A stretch of 64,000 nucleotides of DNA, taken from contig JAVSMU010000001.1 of the NCBI GenBank assembly GCA_032027045.1, forward strand, positions 2,120,039 to 2,184,038, written 5' to 3'. Below, one piece after another: positions 52,953-60,804 of the stretch. The position numbers were made by a program, and so were the translations under genes. This DNA is from Truepera sp. (GTDB taxonomy: Bacteria; Deinococcota; Deinococci; Deinococcales; Trueperaceae). Below the pieces are notes generated by a model that was not told where the DNA came from, did no database searches, and worked only from the letters and a program-made list of their open reading frames with translations. Each line of letters begins with the position of its first letter. Positions within the stretch are counted from its first letter, which is position 1.

Positions 52953-54230
52953 GTGAAAGGCCGTTGGGTGTGGGGCGTCAGCCTCGCCAGCTTCGTTCTG
53001 GCCGCCGGCACCGGCACTTACTTCCGCTTCGCGCTCATCCACCGGCTCCCCGGGGTCCTCGAGTACATAAGGCACGCTCACTCGCACCTGATGTTCTTCT
53101 CGTGGATAACCCCGCCCCTCATGCTGTTGATCGGTGCCCACCTGCGGCGCCGCGGGCTGCGAACCAGGGCCTTCGGCCTGGCGGCCACCATCGCCGTCTT
53201 CAGTGGGCTCGCAACCTACCTGCCGTTCCTCAAGAGCGGCTACCACCTCATGAGCTTAGGAGGCGGCAAGCCGCTGCCCATCTCGATGTTCGTGTCGGGC
53301 TTCAACGGTTTCGCCTGGTTCCTCTTCCTGTTCGCCTACGTGGTGGCCACGTGGAAGGTGCGGCGCTGGCCGGTCTTGCGGCTCTTCGACGGCGCCTTGG
53401 CCCTCATGGTCGTCGCCTCGCTCGCCATCGGAGGCCTCGCGTTCCTGGGCGCCACCGGCCAGGTGCAAAGGCCCACCATGCTCGCCCTCGTCGAATGGTT
53501 CCTGACGGCGTTCGCGGACGGCTGGTTCGGCCTGAGCGTGGTCGGTCTGGCGGCGCGGTTCTCACGGCCCGCACGGCTCTCCCGCTACCCCCTGGGGCTT
53601 CTCGTGTGGACGTTGGTGGCGGCCATCGCCCTGCGCAGCGCGGCGCGCTTCGCCGTGGCGGGGCCGGGGTGGGTCTGGGCCGGCGGCATCGATGCCGCCA
53701 CCAGCGCCCTGGCGGCTCTCGTCTGGCTGGTGCTCGTCTTCGTCGTCTGGCCGCCCTCCGAGACCGCCGTACCGTCGCTGGCGGGCGTCACCCTGTGGCT
53801 GCGCCAGATCGCACTGGCGCTACTGATGCTCAAGGGCGCCGTCGAGTTCGCCGGGGCGCCGCCGGCGGTGCGGCAGTGGCTCTTCGCCGCGCCGCTCCAC
53901 ATCCTCTTCTTGCACGCGTTCCTGCTGGGCGCGGTGAGTTTCGCGCTGCTGTTCGCCGTCAGGTCCACGTGGGGCCCGGGCGTGTTCCGTGGCGCCTGGG
54001 CGTTCGTAGCCACCGTGGCCCTGATGCTCGCGGCGCTCGTGACCCTTACGCCGGTCTGGCCCCGCGCCTGGGCCGGGCCCTGGGCCCTCTACGCCACGGC
54101 GATCACGAGCCTGGGGCCGGCGCTGGTCGCGTTGCTTGCCCTCTTCAGGCTCGACCTCGGGTACGGAACCAGAGCCACACCACCGTCAGCAGGAGCAACA
54201 GGACCAGCCCAGACAGGGCCGTCGGTATGA
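52953..54230 (+). CDS. Polytopic membrane protein with HxHSH motif
   Basis: A 425-residue protein with about eleven to twelve membrane segments and little else. A conserved-looking RHAHSHLMFFSW sits at the start of the second segment (residues ~37-50), and another His-containing helix LHILFLHAFLLGAVSF lies near residue 320. Closely spaced His residues in membrane helices often bind heme or metal, as in NnrS-like or cytochrome-oxidase-like proteins, but I cannot name the family. GTG 52953 is preceded by GAGGA. Its 3' end overlaps the convergent MFS gene by 86 bp; the last ~25 residues (RATPPSAGATGPAQTGPSV) are in the overlap and look like low-complexity tail. Confidence 0.65.
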   Translation: MKGRWVWGVSLASFVLAAGTGTYFRFALIHRLPGVLEYIRHAHSHLMFFSWITPPLMLLIGAHLRRRGLRTRAFGLAATIAVFSGLATYLPFLKSGYHLMSLGGGKPLPISMFVSGFNGFAWFLFLFAYVVATWKVRRWPVLRLFDGALALMVVASLAIGGLAFLGATGQVQRPTMLALVEWFLTAFADGWFGLSVVGLAARFSRPARLSRYPLGLLVWTLVAAIALRSAARFAVAGPGWVWAGGIDAATSALAALVWLVLVFVVWPPSETAVPSLAGVTLWLRQIALALLMLKGAVEFAGAPPAVRQWLFAAPLHILFLHAFLLGAVSFALLFAVRSTWGPGVFRGAWAFVATVALMLAALVTLTPVWPRAWAGPWALYATAITSLGPALVALLALFRLDLGYGTRATPPSAGATGPAQTGPSV

Positions 54231-55275
54231 CCTGCGGGCCATCGGCCTGCACCACGCGGCCGATCAGCGGGGCGGTCAGCGCGGGGCCCAGGTTGGCCGC
54301 CGCGACCACCACCGGCGTGACCTGTTCGGCCCGCTGAGGGAACACCTCGGTGAGCCAGGCGAGCGTCGTCGGGAAGATCGGGGCCAGGCTCAGGCCCACA
54401 AGCACGAAGGCGAGCGGCGCCGACTCCACCCGGTGCGCCGCCAGCATGAAGACCAGCGCCGCGCCGGCGCTGTACAGGACCATCGAGTGCGACTTGAGGC
54501 GCGAGGATATGGGTGCCGCCAGCACGCGGCCGACCACGATCGCCAGCCAGTACAGCGACGTGAAGGCCGCCGCCCGCGCCCCGAAGTGCGGTGTCAGGAA
54601 CTCCGTCTCCCACGACGTGACGCCGACCTCGGCCGACACGTAGAAGACGTAGAGGAGCACGAACCCGGCCAGGCTGGTCCAGGCGACGGGCGCCGCGCCT
54701 AGCTCGGGGAGCGCGACCTCGGGCGCACGGATGGTAGCCGCCCACGGCAGGAGCACCAGGGCGCCCAGGGCAATGAACAAGAAGGGCGGCGCGAAGCGCG
54801 GCTCGAAGGCGGTCACGAGCAGGGGCCCCACCACGGCCCCGACGCCGAACAGGGCGCTGCTCAGGTTCAGGGCGGGAGCCGCCTTCGGACTGAAGGCCAC
54901 CGCCACCATGAGGTTGGACGTGACGTTGAGGAGCCCGGCCCCGGCACCGCCCAGGACGGCGCCCGCCAGTACCAGGACCCACGTTGGCGCGAGGGCTATG
55001 GCGCCCGCGCCGACCGCCAGTACGCCGGCGGCCGTCAACAGCACGCGCTTGTAACCCAGCGCCCGCAGCAGGAAACCCGAGACCACGATGCCGAGGAAAG
55101 AACCCAGGAACTGTGCGCTCACCACGATGCTCACGGCCTCGACCCCGATCCCGAAACGCTCCCGGAGCATGGGAAACGACGGGCCGTAGAGCGCCTGGAG
55201 CGCCCCGATGAGGAGGAACACCGCGAAGCTCAACCACAAGATGGCCTGGCGGGAAACGGTTTTCGGGGTCGCCAT
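54145..55275 (-). CDS. MFS transporter
   Basis: A 376-residue major facilitator with about twelve membrane segments. The N-terminal part reads LSFAVFLLIGALQALYGPSFP and LLRALGYKRVLLTAAGVLAV carries the loop 2-3 charged motif; the overall pattern resembles the sugar/FucP-like or FPT/SET-like MFS groups. Two related halves are evident. ATG 55275 has no clear ribosome site but TAACGT lies 9 nt upstream. Substrate unknown. It is convergent with the membrane protein gene and divergent from alaS. Confidence 0.8.
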   Translation of the reverse strand: MATPKTVSRQAILWLSFAVFLLIGALQALYGPSFPMLRERFGIGVEAVSIVVSAQFLGSFLGIVVSGFLLRALGYKRVLLTAAGVLAVGAGAIALAPTWVLVLAGAVLGGAGAGLLNVTSNLMVAVAFSPKAAPALNLSSALFGVGAVVGPLLVTAFEPRFAPPFLFIALGALVLLPWAATIRAPEVALPELGAAPVAWTSLAGFVLLYVFYVSAEVGVTSWETEFLTPHFGARAAAFTSLYWLAIVVGRVLAAPISSRLKSHSMVLYSAGAALVFMLAAHRVESAPLAFVLVGLSLAPIFPTTLAWLTEVFPQRAEQVTPVVVAAANLGPALTAPLIGRVVQADGPQVIPTALSGLVLLLLLTVVWLWFRTRGRA

Positions 55276-55339
55276 GCAGCAGGCACGTTACCGCGCCGGG
55301 CCGGACCCGGCACGCTTCCGGGTGTCACCGCCCGCTCGG

Positions 55340-55345
55340 TATACT
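55340..55345 (+). promoter_or_regulatory. -10 of the alaS operon
   Basis: TATACT, 28 nt upstream of the GTG start of alaS. The -35 region (about 55317-55322) is a weak match. Confidence 0.5.
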
Positions 55346-55373
55346 TACACCTCGGCGACGCTCGGAGGCACCC

Positions 55374-58043
55374 GTGGTAGACGGCATCCAACAGATCAAC
55401 GATTTGCGCGAGAAGTTCCTGCGCTTCTTCCAGTCCCGGGGCCACCTGGTCTACGGCTCGGCGTCCGTCAAGAGCGACGACCCGACCCTCATGTTCACCA
55501 GTGCCGGGATGGTGCAGTTCAAGCCGTACTTCCTGGGTGCCACCCCCAAGTTCGCGGGCCACGAGGGCACCTGGCACCGCGTCACCACGGCGCAGAAGTG
55601 CCTGCGGATCAACGACGTCGAGAACGTCGGGGTGACGCTGCGCCACCACTCGTTCTTCGAGATGCTGGGCAACTTCTCGTTCGGCGACTACTTCAAGTCG
55701 GAGGCCTCCGCCTGGGCGTGGGAGTTCGCCACCTCGAAGGAGTACCTGGGGTTGGACCCCGAACGCCTCTTCGTGACGGTCTACCAGGACGACGACGAGG
55801 CTTACACCATTTGGCACGAAGAGGTGGGCGTGCCTGAGGCGCGCATCAGCCGCTGGGGCGAGAGCGACAACTTCTGGCCCGCCAACGCCGTGAGCAAGGG
55901 CCCCAACGGGCCGTGCGGGCCCTGTTCCGAGATCTTCTACGACCGCGGTCCCGGTTTCGGCACGGCCGAGGAGACGGGACCCAACACGGGGTCGGGCGAC
56001 CGTTTCATCGAGTTCTGGAACCTCGTCTTCACGCAGTTCGACCGCCGGGACGGCGGGCAATTGGTGCCCCTGCCGCAACAGAACATCGATACCGGCCTGG
56101 GCTTCGAACGCCTCGTGGCCGTGATGACGGACAAGGAGGACGCCTACGCGACCGAGCTGTTCCAGCCGACGATCCGGCGCGTCGCCGCCCTCTCGGGCGT
56201 GCCCTACGCGGGCCCCAAGTCGGTGTCGCACCGCGTGATCGCCGACCACGTGCGCGCCGTGACGTTCGCCATCTCCGACGGCGTCCTGCCCGCCAACGAC
56301 GGCGCCGGCTACGTGGTGAAGATGCTCACGCGCCGCGCCTCGCGCCACGCGTGGCTGTTGGGGCTGCGCGAGCCCGTCCTCCACGCGCTCGTCGACCAGG
56401 TGGTGGAGTCGATGGGCGAGGCGTACCCCGAGATCAAGAACGGCGCCGAGCGCGTGAAGGGCATCATCCACGCCGAGGAGGAGCAGTTCCTCAGGACCCT
56501 GGAGGCCGGGATACAGCGGGTGAGCACTATCCTCGACGGGCTCGACGGCGCCGTGCTCCCTGGAGCCGTGGCCTTCGACCTGTGGCAGACCTACGGCTTC
56601 CCCCTAGACCTCACCCGCGAGATGGCCGCGGAGCGCGGCCTCGAGGTGGACGCGGCGGGCTACGAGGTGGCCCGCCAACGAGCGCGCGAGCTCTCGAGGG
56701 CCGGCGGCGCGGGCCGCGAGCTGTTCAAGGCCGCCAGCGACGCGTTGGGCAGGGTCGCCGAGCGCGTCGGCGAGACGACGTTCCTCGGCTACGAGGCCGA
56801 GGAGGCCACCGCGAAGGTCGTGGCCCTGGTCACGCCGGGCGACGACGCGAGGGAGCAGGACGCCTTCACCGAGGGCGACGCGGGCACGGTGGTGCTCGAC
56901 CGAACGCCCTTCTACCCGGAGGGCGGCGGTCAGGTGGGCGACGCCGGCGTGCTGGAGTGGCCGGGCGGCAAGGCCCTGGTGTCCGCCACCAAGAAGTCGC
57001 GGCAGGGCCTGACGCTCCACCAGGCGCGGGTCGTGCGCGGCAGGCTGGCGGCAGGACAGGCGGTCACGGCCCGCGTGGACCCCGCGCGCCGCGAGACTCA
57101 GAAGCACCACTCGGCCACGCACCTCCTGCACGCCGCGCTGCGCTCCGTGTTGGGCCATCACGTGGCCCAGGCCGGTTCGCTGGTGGCGCCCGACAGGCTG
57201 CGCTTCGACTTCTCCCACCCTCACGCGGTCACGGCCGAGGAGCAGTTGCGCGTGGAGGAACTGGTGAACCGCTGGGTGCAGTCCGACCTCGCCGTCGACT
57301 GGCGCGTCGTGCCCATCTCGGAGGCCCGCGCGGCCGGAGCGATGATGCTCTTCGGCGAGAAGTACGGCGAGAACGTGCGCATGGTGAAGATGGGCGAGGT
57401 GTCCACCGAACTCTGCGGGGGCACGCACGTGGGCCGCACCGGGCAGATCGGCGCCTTCGTCATCGTGAGCGAGGAGGCCGTGTCGGCCGGGGTCAGGCGC
57501 ATGGAGGCCCGCGTCGGCGCCTCCGCGCTGCGTTACCTCGAGGAGTTGCGCCGGTCGCAGGAGCGGCTGGCCGCCTTGCTGGGCGGCAAGCCGGCGCAGC
57601 TCGAGGAGCGGCTGCTGAAGCTCCAAGCCGACCACAAGGAGGCGTTGAGAGAGGCGGCGCAGCTGCGTGACCGCCTCGCAAGCGCCCAGACGAGCTCGGG
57701 TGCGGCGGCCAGCGAGGTGCAAGAGGCCGGGGGCTTCAGCTACCTGACGGCCCTGCTCGAGGGCCTCGACGCCGGCGCCCTGCGCAACGCCGCCGACTCG
57801 CTGCTGGCCAAGAGCGGCGCCGACGTGGTGGTCTTGGGCTCGGGCGGCGCGCTGGTGGCCAAGGCATCCCCCGCCGCGGTCGCTAGGGGTGCCAACGCGG
57901 GCAAGTTGGTGCGCAGCGTGGCCGCCAGCGTTGGCGGCAGCGGCGGTGGCCGCGCCGACATGGCCCAGGCCGGCGTGAAGGAACCGGGGCGCCTCGCCGA
58001 GGCCCTCGCCACCGTGGGCGACGCGCTCGCCTCCGGCAGCTGA
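55374..58043 (+). CDS. alaS: Alanyl-tRNA synthetase
   Basis: An 889-residue class II synthetase of full length. Aminoacylation landmarks include INDLREKFLRFFQSRGH at the start, TSAGMVQFKPYFLG and FFEMLGNFSFGDYFK; the editing domain has HHSATHLLHAALR and CGGTHVGRTGQIG (zinc ligands His, His, Cys, His); the C-terminal C-Ala domain contains GGSGGGRADMAQAG (here SGGGRADMAQAG). GTG 55374 has CGGAGG upstream. It heads the operon alaS-HAD-ruvX-mltG, an order of alaS, ruvX and mltG seen in many bacteria. Confidence 0.97.
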   Translation: MVDGIQQINDLREKFLRFFQSRGHLVYGSASVKSDDPTLMFTSAGMVQFKPYFLGATPKFAGHEGTWHRVTTAQKCLRINDVENVGVTLRHHSFFEMLGNFSFGDYFKSEASAWAWEFATSKEYLGLDPERLFVTVYQDDDEAYTIWHEEVGVPEARISRWGESDNFWPANAVSKGPNGPCGPCSEIFYDRGPGFGTAEETGPNTGSGDRFIEFWNLVFTQFDRRDGGQLVPLPQQNIDTGLGFERLVAVMTDKEDAYATELFQPTIRRVAALSGVPYAGPKSVSHRVIADHVRAVTFAISDGVLPANDGAGYVVKMLTRRASRHAWLLGLREPVLHALVDQVVESMGEAYPEIKNGAERVKGIIHAEEEQFLRTLEAGIQRVSTILDGLDGAVLPGAVAFDLWQTYGFPLDLTREMAAERGLEVDAAGYEVARQRARELSRAGGAGRELFKAASDALGRVAERVGETTFLGYEAEEATAKVVALVTPGDDAREQDAFTEGDAGTVVLDRTPFYPEGGGQVGDAGVLEWPGGKALVSATKKSRQGLTLHQARVVRGRLAAGQAVTARVDPARRETQKHHSATHLLHAALRSVLGHHVAQAGSLVAPDRLRFDFSHPHAVTAEEQLRVEELVNRWVQSDLAVDWRVVPISEARAAGAMMLFGEKYGENVRMVKMGEVSTELCGGTHVGRTGQIGAFVIVSEEAVSAGVRRMEARVGASALRYLEELRRSQERLAALLGGKPAQLEERLLKLQADHKEALREAAQLRDRLASAQTSSGAAASEVQEAGGFSYLTALLEGLDAGALRNAADSLLAKSGADVVVLGSGGALVAKASPAAVARGANAGKLVRSVAASVGGSGGGRADMAQAGVKEPGRLAEALATVGDALASGS

Positions 58044-58054
58044 GGCGCGGCTCC

Positions 58055-58942
58055 ATGCCGGCTCCCGCTCACTTCGACGGCACCGCGCCACGCCTCCCTT
58101 CGGGGCTGACGTTGCCGCGCCTGATAGCCATCGACATCGACGGCACCATCCTCGGACCCGACAAGCTCGTGACGCCGCGCACGCGCGCCGCCATCGGCGC
58201 GGTGAGGGAGCTGGGCGTCAAGGTGGTCCTCGCTACCGGCAGGCCCTTGCGCACGGCCCTGCCCATCGCCCAGGAGGTGGGTGCGACCGACTCGGTGATC
58301 GCCTACAACGGCGCCGCCATGTCACACGCCGGGAGCTTCCGGGTCCTCGGCGAGCTCGAGCTGGGCGCGGCCACCGAGGCCCTGCGCCGCATCCGCACTG
58401 CGGCGCCGAGCGCCACCCTGGCGCTGGAGACCGACTCGGGCTGGGTGCTGGACGGCGCCGCCGGCGGCGGGCCGCTCGAGCCCGTCGGCAACGTGGCGCA
58501 CCTCTTCCACGGCGGGCCACCGACGGCCGTCGGCCCGCTCGAGGATTTCATCGGCGGCTCTCGCATCAAGCTGCTGGCCGTCTACGACGACGAGCACCCG
58601 TCGCGGCTGGCGCGGGTGCTGGAGGGCCTCGACCTCTACTCCACCTGGAGCCTGCCGTTCCTCCTCGAGGTCCACCACGCGGCCGTCGACAAGAGCGCCG
58701 CCCTGGCGGAGTTGTGCCGGCTGCTCGGGGTGAAGCCCGAGGAAGTGGCCGCCTTCGGCGACCAACACAACGACGCCGGCATGCTCGCCTGGGCGGGCCT
58801 CGGCGTGGCCATGGGCAACTCCGAGCCGGAGGCGCTGGAGGTCGCGGACTTGGTGACGGCCAGCAACCTAGCGGACGGGGTCGCAATGGTGATAGAGAGC
58901 TGGTTGCGGGCCGCACCCGGCAGCCACGAGGTGGCGGTCTGA
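58055..58942 (+). CDS. Cof-type HAD hydrolase
   Basis: A 295-residue haloacid-dehalogenase-superfamily phosphatase. Motif I is AIDIDGTILGP with the nucleophile Asp, motif II ATGRPLRTAL, motif III Lys in VDKSAAL and motif IV FGDQHNDAGML. The large cap domain and the motif IV sequence place it in the Cof/YbiV (type IIB) group, which dephosphorylates sugar phosphates or cofactors. It lies 11 bp after alaS and overlaps the ruvX start by a few bases, so is part of the operon. Confidence 0.9.
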   Translation: MPAPAHFDGTAPRLPSGLTLPRLIAIDIDGTILGPDKLVTPRTRAAIGAVRELGVKVVLATGRPLRTALPIAQEVGATDSVIAYNGAAMSHAGSFRVLGELELGAATEALRRIRTAAPSATLALETDSGWVLDGAAGGGPLEPVGNVAHLFHGGPPTAVGPLEDFIGGSRIKLLAVYDDEHPSRLARVLEGLDLYSTWSLPFLLEVHHAAVDKSAALAELCRLLGVKPEEVAAFGDQHNDAGMLAWAGLGVAMGNSEPEALEVADLVTASNLADGVAMVIESWLRAAPGSHEVAV

Positions 58943-59406
58943 GCCGGAGCGACCAGGCCCCGGCCCCTCCGCTGGAAGAGGGCGAGCGCCTGCTGGCGCT
59001 CGACGTCGGCGACGCTCGCATCGGCCTGGCCACGGGCACGGTGGGCTCGCTGCTGGCGTTCGGCCGCGGCTCGCTCACGCGGCAGGGCACCAGGAAGGAC
59101 GTGGCCGCGCTGCTGGCCATGCTGGCGGACGAGGGCATGGCCGCCGTGGTCGTGGGCCTGCCCGTGAGGCTGGGCGGCGAGGAGTCGGCCCAGACGGAAC
59201 GCGTGCGCCGCTTCGCGGCCGAGCTGCGGGCCGCCGGCGCGCGCGTGGAGTTCGAGGACGAGCGCCTCACGACGCGCATCGCCGAGCGGCAGGTCGGAGC
59301 TTCGGGCCTGCCCCGCTCGCGGCGCCAGGAGAAGGGCCGCCTGGACGAGGCCGCGGCGGTGCTCATCTTGGAGTCGTACCTTCGGCGCGTGAAGGGCCAA
59401 GAGTGA
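58939..59406 (+). CDS. ruvX: RuvX/YqgF-family Holliday junction resolvase, probable CTG start
   Basis: A 155-residue RNase H-fold protein with LLALDVGDARIGLATG (first catalytic Asp), VVVGLPVRLGGEESAQTERVR and FEDERLTTRIAE, then DEAAAVLILESYL with the last Asp. These motifs are diagnostic for YqgF/RuvX, involved in rRNA processing and possibly recombination. No ATG, GTG or TTG exists in frame between the HAD stop region and the first conserved motif. The best start is CTG 58939, which overlaps the HAD stop as CTGA and has GAGGTGG 5 nt upstream; CTG 58972 is an alternative. Its end overlaps mltG as GTGA. Confidence 0.88.
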   Translation: MSRSDQAPAPPLEEGERLLALDVGDARIGLATGTVGSLLAFGRGSLTRQGTRKDVAALLAMLADEGMAAVVVGLPVRLGGEESAQTERVRRFAAELRAAGARVEFEDERLTTRIAERQVGASGLPRSRRQEKGRLDEAAAVLILESYLRRVKGQE

Positions 59407-60470
59407 CCCAGGAACCGACCCCGAAACGCGCCGGCCGCAACTGGGCGATCGCGCTCCTCGTTCTCGTGGTGCTCGTCGCCGCCGGCCTCAGCGCGGTGCG
59501 CTTCGTGCTCTCTCCCGTGAGCGCCACTCACGCACCCGTCGAGTTCGAGGTGCTGCCGGGTTGGGGCGGCGCCCGCGTCGCGCAGGCGCTGGAGGACGCG
59601 GGCCTGGTGCGCTCCGGCCTGGCCTTCGAGCTGCTCTTGCGCGCCACGGGCCTGGACAGAAAGGTCGGCGAGGGCCTGTACGACCTCTCGCCCGACATGA
59701 GCAGCCGCCAGCTCGCCGCCGCCCTCGCGGCCGGCGGGCGCCCGCGCACGGTGCGCATCGTGGTGCCCGAAGGCTGGCGGGCCGCGGCCGTGGTCGCCCG
59801 GTTGGCGGCCAACGGCCTGGGCGAGCTGCCGGAGCTGGAGGCGCTGGTGCGCTCACCCGGCGAGCTGGCGCCGCCGTGGCTCTCCGCCGACGACTCGCTC
59901 GAGGGTTACCTGTTCCCGGCCAGCTACGACCTACCCGTCCACTCGACGGCGTCACAGGCGCTGGGCGCGATGGTCGAGCGCTTCGAGGCGGAAGTGACGG
60001 AGCCGGTCGTCCGCAGGCTGGCTAGCGAGGAGTTGCGCGTGCGTGACTGGGTGACGCTCGCCAGCATGGTCCAGGCGGAGGCCGCGTCCGACGGCGAGAT
60101 GCCGATCATCGCCGGCGTGTTCCTCAACCGCCTGGACGAGGGCATGCCCCTGCAGTCGGACCCGACCGTCGCGTATGGCTTGGGCAAGGCGCTGCCGGAA
60201 CTGAGCGCGGTAGCAGGCGACCTCAGGAAGGACACGCCCTGGAACACGTACACGCGACCGGGGCTGCCCGCCGGGCCGATCTGCAACCCGGGAACCGCGG
60301 CGCTGCTCGCGGTGCTGTCACCGCAGCGCCTGGACGCGAAGGGTTCGCCGTACCTCTACTTCCTCCACGGCAGCGACGGCGGCATCTCGGTGTTCAGGCC
60401 GAACACGAACCTTGAAGCGCACAACCGGGACGTGGAGCGCTACCTGCGCAGCGGACGTCAGGCGCGCTAG
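59403..60470 (+). CDS. mltG: Endolytic murein transglycosylase MltG
   Basis: A 355-residue inner-membrane lytic transglycosylase that terminates peptidoglycan strands. One membrane helix (NWAIALLVLVVLVAAGLSAV) is followed by a LysM-like part (FEVLPGWGGARVAQALEDAG) and the YceG catalytic domain: LEGYLFPASYDLP, the catalytic Glu in TLASMVQAEAAS near residue 226, GVFLNRLDEGMPLQSDPTVAYGL, NTYTRPGLPAGPICNPG and LYFLHGSDG. GTG 59403 overlaps the ruvX stop as GTGA. Confidence 0.95.
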   Translation: MTQEPTPKRAGRNWAIALLVLVVLVAAGLSAVRFVLSPVSATHAPVEFEVLPGWGGARVAQALEDAGLVRSGLAFELLLRATGLDRKVGEGLYDLSPDMSSRQLAAALAAGGRPRTVRIVVPEGWRAAAVVARLAANGLGELPELEALVRSPGELAPPWLSADDSLEGYLFPASYDLPVHSTASQALGAMVERFEAEVTEPVVRRLASEELRVRDWVTLASMVQAEAASDGEMPIIAGVFLNRLDEGMPLQSDPTVAYGLGKALPELSAVAGDLRKDTPWNTYTRPGLPAGPICNPGTAALLAVLSPQRLDAKGSPYLYFLHGSDGGISVFRPNTNLEAHNRDVERYLRSGRQAR

Positions 60471-60583
60471 CTCGCGGGTCAGCTGCCTTAGCTCGCGGGT
60501 TCGCGGCCCAGCTGCCGTGGCTCGAGGGTTCGCCGCCATACCTCGCAGGTTCGCCGCCCCCGCTCCCTGGTTCGCTGCGTCAG
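60471..60583. repeat. 21-bp degenerate tandem repeats between convergent genes
   Basis: CTCGCGGGT-type starts occur at 60471, 60492, 60521, 60542 and 60563 (spacings 21, 29, 21, 21), with a shared GGTTCGCCGCC core. The array fills the gap between mltG and the convergent ribbon-helix-helix gene and runs into the end of that gene. Confidence 0.7.
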
Positions 60584-60783
60584 CCTGCGTGTTCGTCGTC
60601 GCCTTCGGGGTCCGCAGCGTCGGCCGCGCGCCGCTCCCGTAGGCGCCCTGCGCGGCGCAGGGCGTCGGTGAGCAGGTACTCGATCTGGGAGTTGACGCTC
60701 CGCAGCTCGTCGGCGGCCCACTTCTCGATCGCGGCGTGCACGCCGGCGTCGAGCCGCAGCAGGTACCGCCTCTTCTCAGCCAT
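60580..60783 (-). CDS. Ribbon-helix-helix (Arc/CopG-like) DNA-binding protein
   Basis: A 67-residue protein with [44 protein letters not shown] (positions 4-47), a beta strand followed by two helices, the Arc/CopG/HicB-antitoxin fold. The strand RYLLRLD would insert into the DNA major groove as a dimer. The C-terminal tail [19 protein letters not shown] is charged and disordered. It is the third gene of the SPFH-hydrolase operon. RHH proteins usually bind tandem short palindromes and control their own operon; three GATATC palindromes lie in front of this operon at 63451-63478. No partner toxin gene is adjacent. Confidence 0.82.
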   Translation of the reverse strand: MAEKRRYLLRLDAGVHAAIEKWAADELRSVNSQIEYLLTDALRRAGRLRERRAADAADPEGDDEHAG

Positions 60784-60804
60784 GGCCGGCCCGGCCCGCC
60801 TTCC

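Noticed and set aside
60580-60783. Antitoxin of a toxin-antitoxin pair
   Set aside because: The fold fits, but no small toxin gene is adjacent; the neighbours are a large exported hydrolase and a repeat-filled gap, so a transcriptional regulator is more likely.
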